Both the position numbers and the translations under genes were made by a program. 64,000 nt of DNA from G963662675 sp963662675 (GTDB taxonomy: Bacteria; Bacteroidota; Bacteroidia; Bacteroidales; Prolixibacteraceae), in NCBI GenBank assembly GCA_963662675.2, contig CAXXHP010000001.1, forward strand, positions 558,001 to 622,000. The letters are read 5' to 3'. Position 1 is the first letter of the stretch. Each line of letters opens with the position of its first letter. Below, one piece after another: positions 1 to 9,332 of the stretch. Under the pieces are notes generated by a model. That model saw nothing but the letters and a program-made list of their open reading frames with translations. It was not told where the DNA came from and did no database searches.

Positions 1-40
1 TTGGCACTGATTTGTCTTCTTCGCGATACTGTTTATTCAT
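1..40 (-). CDS. Start of a truncated gene downstream of the Nif3-like gene (possible zinc-ribbon protein)
   Basis: An ATG at 38-40 on the minus strand opens a frame that runs off the window after 13 codons (MNKQYREEDKSVP). It lies 23 bases after the stop of the Nif3-like gene in the same direction. In Bacteroidota a C4-type zinc-ribbon protein commonly follows the Nif3 homologue, so that is the likeliest identity, but it is inferred from synteny alone. The fragment holds no motif, and the start could be wrong. Confidence 0.35.
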   Translation of the reverse strand, partial: MNKQYREEDKSVP

Positions 41-63
41 ATTTGAATGCTGTTATTTCTGTT

Positions 64-1161
64 TCAAATCAAGTAGTTAATCGGATTGGTATTAATGCCC
101 GATAAACGGATGGCAAATTTAGGGAATTTTTTCGTAAGTAATTCAAAAAATACCTCATTAGTGTATTGTTCACTTTCGAAGTGTCCTATATCTGCCAGTA
201 ATATTTTTCCTTCTGCTTCAAAAAACTGGTGATATTTCATGTCTCCTGTTAGGAAGACATCTGCTTTTGAATGGATTGCGTGTTTGATGAGGAAGCTTCC
301 TGACCCACCGCAGATCGCTATTTTTCTCACCTTTTTATTTCGCAAAGGACTATATTTTATCGCTTTTGTCTTGAATTTATCTTTTGCCAAATGCAGAAAT
401 TCAGTTTCAGATAAAGGTGTAGGTAACTCTCCAATCATTCCCATTCCTGATGCAGGAAGCTCATTGTCAAGTGGGTATACATCGTATGCCACTTCTTCGT
501 AGGGATGAGCGCTTATTAAAGCACTAACGACATTGCGTAGCAAATGAGTCGGTAGGATAGTTTCAAAGCGGATTTCTTCTTGTGAATGAACCTGTCCTTT
601 TTCTCCAATAAATGGGTTGCTTTCTTCATTGCCCCGGAAGGTTCCTGATCCTGCCGAAGCGTATCCACATGAATCATAGTTGCCAATGTTCCCGGCTCCT
701 GCGTCAAAAATGGCTTGTTGTACTTTTGCAAAATGTTCATTCGGAATGAAGGTTACCAGCTTCTTGAGTTGTCCTTTATGTGGGGAAAGTATTTGACAGT
801 TTATTAGTCCTAGTTTTTCGCATATTTTTGAGTTCACACCACCAATAATGCTATCCAAATTGGTGTGAGCTGCATAAATGGCAATTCCATTTTTTATGGC
901 TTTAATCAAGCAGCGTTCTACTTCAGAATTTCCGTTTATTTTTTTCATGCCACTAAAAATCAGTGGGTGATGAGAAATGATTAGTTGGAAGTTTCCGGCA
1001 ATAGCTTCATCAATAACAGCTTCAGTAACATCCAGAGTAATTAGTGCCCTTTCAATTTTATCAGAATGATTTCCGATAAGTAAACCCGAATTGTCATACG
1101 ATTCCTGGAAGGAAAGTGGTGCAATGGATTCAATGTAGTTTGTAATTTCGCTAATCTGCAT
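64..1161 (-). CDS. Nif3-like dinuclear metal center protein
   Basis: This 365-residue protein belongs to the Nif3/YqfO/YbgI family (GTP cyclohydrolase I type 2 homologues), whose members form toroidal hexamers with a two-metal site; the cellular reaction is unsettled. N-terminal metal ligands are visible in SHHPLIF (residues 63-69) and in AAHTNLD near residue 98. The C-terminal ligands are in DIGHFESEQ near residue 327. Between the halves, about residues 130-235, sits the extra PII-like domain of long family members. The length fits this longer class. The start MQISEITNYIE is a normal family start. The next upstream gene in the same direction is the MerR regulator, 62 bases away. Confidence 0.9.
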   Translation of the reverse strand: MQISEITNYIESIAPLSFQESYDNSGLLIGNHSDKIERALITLDVTEAVIDEAIAGNFQLIISHHPLIFSGMKKINGNSEVERCLIKAIKNGIAIYAAHTNLDSIIGGVNSKICEKLGLINCQILSPHKGQLKKLVTFIPNEHFAKVQQAIFDAGAGNIGNYDSCGYASAGSGTFRGNEESNPFIGEKGQVHSQEEIRFETILPTHLLRNVVSALISAHPYEEVAYDVYPLDNELPASGMGMIGELPTPLSETEFLHLAKDKFKTKAIKYSPLRNKKVRKIAICGGSGSFLIKHAIHSKADVFLTGDMKYHQFFEAEGKILLADIGHFESEQYTNEVFFELLTKKFPKFAIRLSGINTNPINYLI

Positions 1162-1223
1162 CGTTTCGGATTTTATCCTGAAATTCGTGATTCAACTTCT
1201 TGTTTCGAGCTTGAAACTATATG

Positions 1224-1565
1224 CTATTCGTTCATTTCATCTTTTATATCAACCAACATTTGACGAATATGTTGGAGGCGGTCAACCAACTCGTGATTTT
1301 CTAGGGTATCTTCTTTATTATCTTTTAGTTTTTGTTTGGCACCTTTTAGCGTCATGCCCCGTTCTTTTACCAAATGGTAGATAATCTTAATTTGCTCAAT
1401 ATCATCTTTTGTGAAAAGTCGGTTCCCTTTTTTATTCTTGTAAGGTTTTAATGAGTCAAACTCATTTTCCCAAAAACGGATGTGCGAAGTTTTCACCTGA
1501 AATATTTCAGCTACTTCACCAATCGTATAATAAATTTTTTCTATCTGGGGCTTTTTGTAAGGCAC
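1224..1565 (-). CDS. MerR family transcriptional regulator
   Basis: A small 113-residue DNA-binding protein. The MerR helix-turn-helix spans about residues 10-80: YYTIGEVAEIFQV, then the conserved HIRFWENEF, the wing region NKKGNRLFTKDDIEQI, and ERGMTLKGAKQKL. A short probable coiled coil (residues 85-113) follows for dimerisation. No effector domain or metal-binding cysteines are present, so it is one of the short MerR-like proteins common in Bacteroidota. Its start is 12 bases after the stop of the M23 peptidase gene, so the two are probably co-transcribed. The alaS/M23/MerR neighbourhood recurs in the phylum. The target is unknown. Confidence 0.88.
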   Translation of the reverse strand: MPYKKPQIEKIYYTIGEVAEIFQVKTSHIRFWENEFDSLKPYKNKKGNRLFTKDDIEQIKIIYHLVKERGMTLKGAKQKLKDNKEDTLENHELVDRLQHIRQMLVDIKDEMNE

Positions 1566-1577
1566 GGTAATAATTGA

Positions 1578-2549
1578 TTAGTCGTATGACTGTCCCATAT
1601 TAGAAGACAAGGCAACCATTCGATCCCATTCCTCGGCACTCAAGTCTTTAAAGTAATAGTTCTGAGGATTGACAGCTTTACCATTTTTGTGAACTTCGTA
1701 GTGAATATGAGGACCAGATGAAGTACCTGTGTTCCCAACATAACCGATAACACTTCCTCGTTTAATGGTATCTCCTTTTTTTACATTGAATTCACTCATG
1801 TGACCGTACAGGGTTTCATATCCAAATCCGTGGTCAATTGTTACAGATTTGCCGTAACCAGTACTTGAGGTTTGTACTTTTACCACAACACCATCTCCTG
1901 TTGAATATATTTCAGTGCCAATTGGAGCTGTAAAGTCCATGCCGTAGTGGAAACGACGAATTTTATAAATAGGATGAATGCGCCAACCCCATCCTGAGGC
2001 AGTTCGTTTTAAATCTTTATTTGCAACAGGCATAACAGCAGGGATACTCGAAAGCATTTTCTCCTTATTGAGGGCTAGCTCTAATACTTCGTCATATGAT
2101 TTTGATTGGACGTATGCTTCTTTAGAAATAATATCCAATTTTCTAGCTGTGCTGATGACTAATTCTGAGTTGTCCATGCTCTCAAGTTGAGCATATTTGT
2201 TAATTCCACCAAAGCCGGCTTTTCGTATAGTGTTTGAGATTGGATCTGCCTCGAAGATCACACGGTAAAGATTGTCATCACGTTGTTGGAGGTCTCCCAG
2301 TACTGCATCAATATTGTCCAAATTCTTCGACATTAATTCATATTGAGTGAGCAAACGCTGGTTTTCGCGCTTCAGGCTTTGGGTTTTTGGAGTCTCATAA
2401 AACTGAAGAAAAACAACCATCATAATAAGACTCATCACGAAAGTGGTAGAAAAAAGAAGCAGTAGACGGTAAAATTTAGCCTTAAAGTTGTGTTCAACCT
2501 TTACGTAACTGAGCGTTTCCGGGTTGAATTTGTACTTTGTTTTTGCCAT
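1578..2549 (-). CDS. M23 family metallopeptidase (LytM domain), membrane anchored
   Basis: A probable cell-wall endopeptidase, or a LytM regulator of such enzymes, acting on peptidoglycan cross-links in the periplasm. I chose the internal ATG at 2549 (MAKTKYKFNPETLSY), a typical start for this Bacteroidota family, giving 323 residues. A further 11 residues are possible from 2582. One transmembrane helix lies at about residues 30-55. A coiled-coil-like stretch follows (about 60-110), then the M23 domain (about 200-300). The zinc site appears intact: HYGMDFTAP carries the first His and Asp, and HIHYEV the last His pair. The gene is divergent from alaS and leads the MerR gene. Confidence 0.9.
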   Translation of the reverse strand: MAKTKYKFNPETLSYVKVEHNFKAKFYRLLLLFSTTFVMSLIMMVVFLQFYETPKTQSLKRENQRLLTQYELMSKNLDNIDAVLGDLQQRDDNLYRVIFEADPISNTIRKAGFGGINKYAQLESMDNSELVISTARKLDIISKEAYVQSKSYDEVLELALNKEKMLSSIPAVMPVANKDLKRTASGWGWRIHPIYKIRRFHYGMDFTAPIGTEIYSTGDGVVVKVQTSSTGYGKSVTIDHGFGYETLYGHMSEFNVKKGDTIKRGSVIGYVGNTGTSSGPHIHYEVHKNGKAVNPQNYYFKDLSAEEWDRMVALSSNMGQSYD

Positions 2550-2642
2550 AAAAACTAATTTCTTTTTTATCAGATGAAACAAATTTAAGTAAATAATCTA
2601 ACTTTGCAAGACTTAAAAAATCAGACATGTTAGCTTAATGGG

Positions 2643-2650
2643 CAAATATA
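2643..2650 (-). promoter_or_regulatory. Candidate -7 box for the M23 peptidase gene
   Basis: The minus strand reads TATATTTG, matching the Bacteroidota -7 consensus TAnnTTTG, about 95 bases before the peptidase start. No clear TTTG -33 box is found at the usual distance. This call rests on one short match. Confidence 0.3.
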
Positions 2651-2728
2651 ATTTTTTTATCCAGATGACAGTCTTGATTGGATAGCAGTTGAATGCTTTT
2701 TAACAAAAATTAAAACTTACTAAGAACG

Positions 2729-5353
2729 ATGGAGATGAATTCCAAAGCAATTCGGAAAGCCTTTCTGGATTTTTTTATTTCTAAGCAGCATACAATCGTT
2801 GACTCAGCCCCTATGGTTGTTAAAAACGATCCTACCTTAATGTTCACCAATGCGGGAATGAACCAGTTTAAAGATATTTTTCTGGGTAACCAACCGGCTA
2901 AGTCAGTCAGGATTTCAGATACTCAGAAATGTTTACGCGTCTCAGGCAAGCACAACGATTTAGAAGAAGTTGGGCACGATACTTACCACCATACCATGTT
3001 TGAGATGTTGGGTAACTGGTCGTTTGGAGATTATTTTAAAACAGAAGCAATCGATTGGGCTTGGGAATTCTTGCACGATAAAATGGGCATTGCATCTGAT
3101 CGTATGTATGCTACCGTTTTTGAAGGAAGCAAAGACGATAAGTTAGATTTGGATGAAGAGGCCAAATCTCTTTGGTTGAAATACTTGCCGTCTGAACGTG
3201 TATTACATGGAAACAAGAAAGATAATTTTTGGGAAATGGGTGACACAGGACCTTGTGGGCCTTGCTCAGAAATTCATGTTGACTTGCGAGATGATGATGA
3301 ACGAGCAAAAGTTTCTGGTGCCGACTTGGTAAATCAAGACCATCCATTGGTAATAGAAATTTGGAATCTGGTGTTTATCCAGTTTAACCGAAAAGCGAAT
3401 GGTAGTCTAGAAGACCTTCCAGCCAAGCATGTTGATACTGGAATGGGATTTGAACGGCTTTGTATGGTGTTACAGAAAAAAAAGTCAAATTATGATACTG
3501 ATGTTTTTCAGCCAATAATTAGCGTTATTGCTAGTTTGTGTGGCAAGAAATACGGACAAAATGAGAAAACTGATATTGCGATGCGTGTAATTGCAGATCA
3601 CTTACGTGCTATCTCATTTGCCATTGCTGATGGGCAGTTGCCATCGAACAATAAAGCTGGATATGTAATACGTCGTATTTTGCGCCGGGCTGTGCGTTAT
3701 GGGTATACTTTTCTGGGCTTCCGGGAGGCTTTTATTTGTAGGCTGGTGGAGATCCTGAAAGCCAATATGGGTGATGCTTTCCCCGAATTGACGGCACAGC
3801 AGGATTTAATTGAAAAAGTCATAAAAGAAGAGGAAGAAAGCTTTTTGAGGACTCTCGAAACTGGTATTCGTTTATTGGATGAAGAGATGACAGCCGCGAA
3901 AAAAACGTTAAAGACGGAGGTGTCTGGAAAGAATGCGTTTGAACTTTATGACACTTTTGGGTTCCCGCTTGACCTGACCGAATTAATCCTTCGTGAAAAT
4001 GGCTTGACGGTCAATCGGAATGAGTTTGATGCTGAGATGGAGAAGCAGAAAAACCGATCCCGTAATGCTGCAGCTCAAGAAACTAGCGACTGGGTAGAGC
4101 TTAAGAAAATTGAAGAAGTTAAATTTTTGGGATATACTTCTCTGGAATCAGACATTAAAATTGCCCGATACCGGAAGGTTAAACAAAAAGACAAAGAATT
4201 TTATCACCTCGTATTTGACCAAACGCCCTTTTATGGTGAATCTGGCGGACAGGTTGGTGATACTGGATATATTGAGTGTTGTGGTGTGAAAACAAGCATC
4301 ATCGATACACAAAAGGAAAATAATTTGATTGTTCACATCGCCAAAGAATTACCTGCTGACCCTTCCGCTGCATTTGTGGCTGTTGTAAGTAGTCAAAAGC
4401 GTCGTCTTATAGCAAACAATCACACTGCTACTCACTTGCTCGATCAAGCTTTGCGTGAGATTTTAGGTACTCATGTAGAACAAAAAGGTTCATTGGTTTG
4501 TGCCGACTACTTGCGATTCGACTTTTCACATTTTCAGAAAGTGAGCAAGGAAGAGTTGGATAAAATACAAACACGGGTGAATGAACTAATTCGTCAGAAT
4601 TTTCGTCAGGATGAAAAGATAAATGTGCCATTTGCTGAAGCTCAGGAGATGGGTGCTATTGCATTGTTTGGTGAAAAGTATGATGATACAGTCCGTGTTA
4701 TTAAGTTTGGCGACTCTGTTGAACTTTGTGGAGGAATTCATACTCCTTCAACCGGACAAATTGGGCACTTTGTGATTACTTCCGAAGGAGCAATTTCTGC
4801 GGGTGTTCGTCGTATTGAAGCCATTACAGCTGATAAGGCTGAGGCCTTTATTAATAAAAACATGGAAGAGCTGCATGATGTGCGTTCTTTATTTAATAAT
4901 ACTAAAAATCTCAAGAAATCTGTTGAGGATTTATTGGCTGAAAATAGTAAGCTGCAAAAGCAAATTGAAGTTTTTGAGAAACAGGCAGCAGCTGGAGTGA
5001 AGGATGAACTTAAAAATCAGGTTCAGGTGGTGAATGGTATTAATGTAATTGCTGCAAAAGTGAATCTTGAATCTGCTCAGTCTATAAAAGATCTTGCCTT
5101 TCAGTTAAAGGGTGAAGTGGATGATTTGTTTCTTGTGCTTGGCGCTGAAATTGATGGAAAACCAAACCTGAGCATTATGATATCTGATAGCCTGATAAAA
5201 GGAAAAGGCTTAAACGCTGGACAAATTGTTCGCGAAGCGGCTAAAGAAATGAAAGGTGGCGGTGGCGGTCAGCCGTTCTATGCTACTGCAGGAGGTAAGG
5301 ATTTATCCGGTATTTCGGCAGCCATTGAGAAAGCCATATCGTTTGTGAAATAA
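2729..5353 (+). CDS. alaS: Alanine--tRNA ligase
   Basis: Charges tRNA-Ala with alanine and clears mischarged Ser/Gly. The 874-residue length is that of full bacterial AlaRS. The class II catalytic core is at the N-terminus (motif around PTLMFTNAGMNQFKDIFLG, then GDYFKTEAIDWAWEF, and GPCGPCSEIHVDL). The editing domain carries HTATHLLDQALRE and CGGIHTPSTGQIGHF, giving the HxxxH and CxxxH zinc ligands. The C-terminal DHHA1 region ends in the glycine-rich GGGGGQPFYATAGG. No residue loss is evident. The start could be the ATG at 2729 or the one two codons later. A strong hairpin follows the stop. Confidence 0.98.
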   Translation: MEMNSKAIRKAFLDFFISKQHTIVDSAPMVVKNDPTLMFTNAGMNQFKDIFLGNQPAKSVRISDTQKCLRVSGKHNDLEEVGHDTYHHTMFEMLGNWSFGDYFKTEAIDWAWEFLHDKMGIASDRMYATVFEGSKDDKLDLDEEAKSLWLKYLPSERVLHGNKKDNFWEMGDTGPCGPCSEIHVDLRDDDERAKVSGADLVNQDHPLVIEIWNLVFIQFNRKANGSLEDLPAKHVDTGMGFERLCMVLQKKKSNYDTDVFQPIISVIASLCGKKYGQNEKTDIAMRVIADHLRAISFAIADGQLPSNNKAGYVIRRILRRAVRYGYTFLGFREAFICRLVEILKANMGDAFPELTAQQDLIEKVIKEEEESFLRTLETGIRLLDEEMTAAKKTLKTEVSGKNAFELYDTFGFPLDLTELILRENGLTVNRNEFDAEMEKQKNRSRNAAAQETSDWVELKKIEEVKFLGYTSLESDIKIARYRKVKQKDKEFYHLVFDQTPFYGESGGQVGDTGYIECCGVKTSIIDTQKENNLIVHIAKELPADPSAAFVAVVSSQKRRLIANNHTATHLLDQALREILGTHVEQKGSLVCADYLRFDFSHFQKVSKEELDKIQTRVNELIRQNFRQDEKINVPFAEAQEMGAIALFGEKYDDTVRVIKFGDSVELCGGIHTPSTGQIGHFVITSEGAISAGVRRIEAITADKAEAFINKNMEELHDVRSLFNNTKNLKKSVEDLLAENSKLQKQIEVFEKQAAAGVKDELKNQVQVVNGINVIAAKVNLESAQSIKDLAFQLKGEVDDLFLVLGAEIDGKPNLSIMISDSLIKGKGLNAGQIVREAAKEMKGGGGGQPFYATAGGKDLSGISAAIEKAISFVK

Positions 5354-5377
5354 GTCGAAAGATTTTAGATAATTCTT

Positions 5378-5413
5378 AAAGGTTCTACCCAAAAACTGGG
5401 GTAGAACCTTTTC
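5378..5413 (+). terminator. Rho-independent terminator after alaS
   Basis: An inverted repeat AAAGGTTCTACCC / GGGTAGAACCTTT with a 7-base loop is followed by a T-rich run. It lies between the convergent alaS and DUF2007 genes and is nearly symmetrical, so it may act on both strands. Confidence 0.88.
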
Positions 5414-5649
5414 TATTTTAAGTCTGTATATTCTTTGACTAGCTCTAGCGCATTTTCTAAATTATCAGCTTGAACATATATATCTACAGGGTCAAGACCT
5501 CCAGGAGAGACTTGCCATGGAGCAATCGTGCCCATTAATTGGTTCTTCATGATTGTTTGAATACCATTTGTATTTAGTATCTGATTGATTAGGTCAGCAT
5601 CTATTGGATTGCCGGAATAGGCTAATTTGAGTTCATTCGGTTGTGCCAT
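5413..5649 (-). CDS. DUF2007 domain protein
   Basis: A 78-residue soluble protein of the DUF2007 family (putative signal-transducing protein). The fold is visible in the opening ELKLAYSGNPIDADLINQIL, the central GIQTIMKNQLMG, and the closing VDIYVQADNLENALELVKEY, a beta-alpha pattern resembling an ACT- or PII-like half. No catalytic residues are evident. The gene stands alone, convergent with alaS, and its stop abuts the alaS terminator. The function in this family is unknown. Confidence 0.85.
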   Translation of the reverse strand: MAQPNELKLAYSGNPIDADLINQILNTNGIQTIMKNQLMGTIAPWQVSPGGLDPVDIYVQADNLENALELVKEYTDLK

Positions 5650-5957
5650 GAGTTCTTTTGTTTATTGGTATGTGCAATATACGAATTCATTTTTCGAGGG
5701 AATCGTGTATTAAAATATATAAAAACACTCTCAGATCTGATTGTGGTATTTTGCCGGAAGATTATGTGAAAGAATTAATGTTTTGGTGGATAATTCATTC
5801 AGGGGAAGGATGTCTTCTTGGTTGAAATATATTAACCGTCAAGAGGAAGGAATTCCGTTAAAAATAAGTTTAGAACAAAAGGATCCGAGACGATTACGTA
5901 TCGGATCCTTTATTCAGTGCAAGTTGAATATGTGACAACCATCAGGTTGTCTTGCTT
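5650..5957. other. Intergenic stretch, 308 bases
   Basis: Upstream region of the DUF2007 gene and downstream region of the NIPSNAP gene. It holds one strong hairpin (5878-5915) and a small one (5934-5951, GACAACC/GGTTGTC). A 64-codon open frame at 5741-5935 shows no protein-like features and runs through the terminator hairpin, so I do not call it a gene. Confidence 0.6.
5878..5915 (-). terminator. Probable terminator of the NIPSNAP gene
   Basis: An inverted repeat AAAGGATCCGA / TCGGATCCTTT with a 12-base loop lies 43 bases past the NIPSNAP stop. The minus-strand copy ends in TCCTTTTG, a short T run, so termination is plausible but not strong. Confidence 0.65.
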
Positions 5958-6725
5958 TTATAACTGGATTGGTTTTAAATTAATACTCTGAATATTGCTT
6001 ATTACATTAGCATATTCAGGTTTGACGCGCAATTCAGCCCACTCTTTACTCGATCCGAATTTAGCCCATCCTGGTTCTTGTGCTTCCAGATCTTTAAATG
6101 CTACCATATAAATTAGTGCTGGCATATATTGTCCGGCAATTATTTTCCCAAAGAAAACAGGCTCGATATCAACGCTTAAGAATAGGTCAATTTCTTCTTT
6201 ATTAAACATCTCCACTTTTCTTCGTCCGGCATCTTCATTGGCACTTTGGTAAATGCGAAGCTCAAAAAGGTCTCTTTCTTCAGTTGGCATAACTAGTGAT
6301 GGGTAGCGGTCAAAGGCATCTAGCAAAAAGGTTTCATATCTTGAATAAACGGGAGTGTCAGTAGCTATCTCATTGTAACTCTTTGCGGCAGATAAATAAC
6401 TTTGATCGTTTTGCATGGTCTGTAGTGCCTTAGAATAGGCATCTTGTGATTCGTGAGATATTAAAGTGTATAGCCTTGGTTCTTCGTTCTCATATGGCTC
6501 AAATGCAAGAACTGTTGCTCCGTATTTTTTCAAAAATGGCATCAATGCCTCTTTAATATATTGAAGGAGTTTGTCTTTGTTTTCATCACCTTCAGTCATA
6601 TGGTAAACACGTAGTTCAAAAAGCGTCTTTTCAGCTGGTGCTGAAATTTTTGATGCCATTGCAGGAGTTGCTACAGTTGCACCCACGGCTACGGCCGAAT
6701 TTTTCAGGAAAGATCTTCTTTTCAT
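5958..6725 (-). CDS. Exported NIPSNAP-family protein with twin-arginine signal
   Basis: A 255-residue protein with a probable Tat signal: MKRRSFLKNSAVAVGATVATP, a double arginine followed by a hydrophobic run and an Ala-rich cleavage region near residue 25. Two NIPSNAP-like halves follow. The first opens with LFELRVYHM (about residue 35) and the second with LFELRIYQS (about residue 153), each a ferredoxin-like alpha/beta-barrel unit. The family is linked to vesicle and mitochondrial biology in eukaryotes; bacterial members have no assigned reaction. Tat export suggests a periplasmic, pre-folded or cofactor-carrying protein. It appears to be a single-gene unit. Confidence 0.85.
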   Translation of the reverse strand: MKRRSFLKNSAVAVGATVATPAMASKISAPAEKTLFELRVYHMTEGDENKDKLLQYIKEALMPFLKKYGATVLAFEPYENEEPRLYTLISHESQDAYSKALQTMQNDQSYLSAAKSYNEIATDTPVYSRYETFLLDAFDRYPSLVMPTEERDLFELRIYQSANEDAGRRKVEMFNKEEIDLFLSVDIEPVFFGKIIAGQYMPALIYMVAFKDLEAQEPGWAKFGSSKEWAELRVKPEYANVISNIQSINLKPIQL

Positions 6726-6874
6726 GGTTCGTTTGATTATGAGAAGTTTAGGTTGTTGAGAAATCGAACAAAAAAAGGGATAGAATTTTGATTAATAAAA
6801 TCTTCATTGTTAATATGTGTAAATATAACAGTTGATTGTTGGGGGAATTATTTTAGGATTAGACATGTTAACAC

Positions 6875-8173
6875 CTACTTGTTCGCTTGTAATGTATAGC
6901 TCAAAGAAAGGTTGTTGGTGCTGAAAAAGTTATACATATCAAATAGTCCATATCCTCGTTGATATCTTAGTGTTGTTGACATTTCTTTGTCATTTTTGTT
7001 TTTCATGATTAATCCCAATCCTAAACTGAAGCCATACTCATGTTTTGAGAATGGGCTGTCGTTTGTTTCGTAGCTTAATCCTATATTCGAGTCAGAATCC
7101 CATATTTCGCTATATGCCCGTTTGTAATCTGTTTTTATATAGTAATTAAAGAAACCACCAACTAAATAGGTTAATCTTATTTTTTCTCCAGAGAATTCAT
7201 AGCCAACATGTGCTGACGCTTTAATGGAGTTCTGGCTTATTGTTATTTGATTTACTTTTGTGTGCGAGATAGTCGGGAATGTCCAATAATTTGTAGTCTT
7301 GTAGGTTCGTTTATTGAAAACGCCATCAAATTGGAAGTATAATTTTTCATGGATTGTTGGCATGTCGAATTTGCAGAATAGTCCTATCGATGGATAGATC
7401 GAGTAGTTAAAATCACTACCCTCAAAATAATATAACCAACTTGGGAACTCGTCGATAGTGGAGATTAATTTACTCATATTTAGGTCTATGATCGGACCAA
7501 ATTTGAAATCAATTTTTTGTTCTACTTTTTCATAGATGATGCACATATCGTCAGGACAAACTTCTTCGTGATATTCTTTGGCAAGATTTGTAAGTGATTT
7601 ATGACTCAGTTTTATGTTGTCTACTTTCTTGGACAAAGTTGGACTGTCTTTTGTCATTAATTTTAATAATCCAATATATCGTTTCGACTCTTTTCTATAA
7701 ATGGTTTTGGGGTCAGTATTATTATCCCAGACACTTGCAAATACATCGTAGGATTTGTTATTTAGAAATTGTAATTCTCCATCTCCATTGTCAATAAAAT
7801 AGTAATCGCCAGAATTGTAGCTTTCTTTTTCATTTTCCCGATAAAAGTAAATATCTAGAATACCATCAATTAAGTATTCTAGAAAAACCTGACTTTCTAT
7901 CTCATCAACTTTAATTTTTTTAGAGACATAGTATTTGCCATCAATAAATCGGTATGCCTGAATCATGTCCGGACTATAATTGATCGTTTCGGAATCCTGT
8001 TTCGCTTTAAATGTGCATTCTTCTGCATTTTTCACATAACCTCTGTTGTTAATTAGTCCATAAATTGTATCGTTCTCGTTGGTGATTATGTATCCATTTT
8101 TATAATCAGATTGAGCCATGCTATTTATAGCAAACGGTAGGAGTAATAGAATTGAAAATGCTAATCTTTTCAT
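6875..8173 (-). CDS. Hypothetical exported protein, probable outer-membrane beta-barrel
   Basis: I do not recognise a named family. With the start at 8173 (MKRLAFSILLLLPFAINSMAQ) the protein has a clear Sec signal peptide ending at AQ and totals 432 residues; an upstream start at 8206 would place the signal too far in. The first half opens with a TNENDTIYGLINNRGYVKN segment, a pattern frequent in Bacteroidota secreted proteins. The second half (about residue 230 on) alternates polar and hydrophobic residues with aromatic ends and finishes LSLSYTLQANK, as outer-membrane beta-barrels do. It stands alone between the NIPSNAP gene and queE. Confidence 0.7.
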   Translation of the reverse strand: MKRLAFSILLLLPFAINSMAQSDYKNGYIITNENDTIYGLINNRGYVKNAEECTFKAKQDSETINYSPDMIQAYRFIDGKYYVSKKIKVDEIESQVFLEYLIDGILDIYFYRENEKESYNSGDYYFIDNGDGELQFLNNKSYDVFASVWDNNTDPKTIYRKESKRYIGLLKLMTKDSPTLSKKVDNIKLSHKSLTNLAKEYHEEVCPDDMCIIYEKVEQKIDFKFGPIIDLNMSKLISTIDEFPSWLYYFEGSDFNYSIYPSIGLFCKFDMPTIHEKLYFQFDGVFNKRTYKTTNYWTFPTISHTKVNQITISQNSIKASAHVGYEFSGEKIRLTYLVGGFFNYYIKTDYKRAYSEIWDSDSNIGLSYETNDSPFSKHEYGFSLGLGLIMKNKNDKEMSTTLRYQRGYGLFDMYNFFSTNNLSLSYTLQANK

Positions 8174-8291
8174 CTTGAGTTTTTTCGGTTGTTGTTTCGT
8201 GAGCATATTGATATAATGTCAAATATTACGATTTTAATATATGAAAATTATATCAAATACAAAAAGCAAAGCATTGTGTAACATAGAAGAA

Positions 8292-9047
8292 TTACACACC
8301 CCGCTTGTTTCCATAAATGTGGATGTGCATACGGTCTGTAAAGTTAAATCCGTATTGTTTGCACAGTTCAATTAGCCATTGCTGTTTTTGGCGCAATGTT
8401 TCGGGGTTTGTTCCTTGCGGCATTAAATAAACTTGCTCTGGAGATATGTTATATTGTTTGATAAGTTTTAAAATCTCATGTAAATCATTTTCCCTGTCAA
8501 CCACAAACTTGAAATTTGCTTTGGGTGATTGGGCAAAGAAGGTGATGGCTCGTTCGTTAAGACGATCTTTCTCTTTGACTTTCGAATTGGAGAGTTTTAG
8601 AGATACGTTGTATTGATCGGTTTGTATATCCAATACCTTGGACGGAGTGGCGGTTCCGTTGGTCTCAAATTCAATGTGATATGCTTTATCGGGTTCCCTA
8701 AGGGCATTTAAAAGGCTGATTAATTCTTTTTGTTGCATCAGGGGCTCGCCACCTGTTATTACCAGATTCTTGCAGTTAAAAGAATCTATCTGACGGATGA
8801 TTTCTTCGTTCGACAATTCCATCATGAATAATTCTTTTTGGTATTTTTTGTATCTGGGGTTCTGGTCGTTTTGATGAGGGTAGGGTGTGCCTTCCCAGTT
8901 CCACGTGTAGTCGGTATCGCACCAGTTACAATAGAGATTGCATAGCGACAGACGAATGAAGATAGATGGCCTGCCAATGTTTTTGCCTTCACCTTGTATC
9001 GAATAAAAGATTTCTGGTTTCCCGTTTAGTTTTGCCAGTTTGAGCAT
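8292..9047 (-). CDS. queE: 7-carboxy-7-deazaguanine synthase
   Basis: A radical SAM enzyme converting 6-carboxytetrahydropterin to 7-carboxy-7-deazaguanine in queuosine biosynthesis. The 251-residue protein has the QueE opening EIFYSIQGEGKNIGRPSIFIRL and the iron-sulfur motif C36-x3-C40-x2-C43, followed by DTDYTWNWEG. VITGGEPLMQQ holds the SAM-contacting GGEP. An extra loop (PHQNDQNPRYKKYQ) between the cluster motif and the barrel is typical of the longer QueE variants. No other queuosine gene lies in the window. The start MLKLAKLNGKPEIFYS may be five codons upstream of the functional core. Confidence 0.95.
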   Translation of the reverse strand: MLKLAKLNGKPEIFYSIQGEGKNIGRPSIFIRLSLCNLYCNWCDTDYTWNWEGTPYPHQNDQNPRYKKYQKELFMMELSNEEIIRQIDSFNCKNLVITGGEPLMQQKELISLLNALREPDKAYHIEFETNGTATPSKVLDIQTDQYNVSLKLSNSKVKEKDRLNERAITFFAQSPKANFKFVVDRENDLHEILKLIKQYNISPEQVYLMPQGTNPETLRQKQQWLIELCKQYGFNFTDRMHIHIYGNKRGV

Positions 9048-9243
9048 GCGCTGAGTTTAAAAAACTGATTGAAATAGTCTTCTCGGTTTTATGGTTGCGA
9101 ATTTAAGCAATTATAAAGAAACCAAAATGCCGAATAAAGTCATTTGACGGTTTTCATATTTATTCATTCAGATAGACATCTCTTTTAGTCATTTATAGAC
9201 TATTCGAGTAAAAGTATAGATCCTATTGATTAAGCCGAACAAA

Positions 9244-9280
9244 AAAAAGATGGCACCGAGAGAGTGCCATCTTTTTCAAT
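9244..9280 (-). terminator. Terminator downstream of pntB
   Basis: AAAAAGATGGCAC / GTGCCATCTTTTT with a 7-base loop; the minus-strand copy ends in a run of Ts. It lies about 55 bases beyond the pntB stop and closes the pnt operon. Confidence 0.88.
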
Positions 9281-9332
9281 ATATATTGTGTTAAATATTG
9301 AATGTTTCGTTTAGAATGAAATCTACATTTTT

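Noticed and set aside
5741..5935. Small plus-strand open frame between the DUF2007 and NIPSNAP genes
   Set aside because: It runs through a terminator hairpin, shows no signal, motif or protein-like pattern, and sits in an ordinary intergenic gap.
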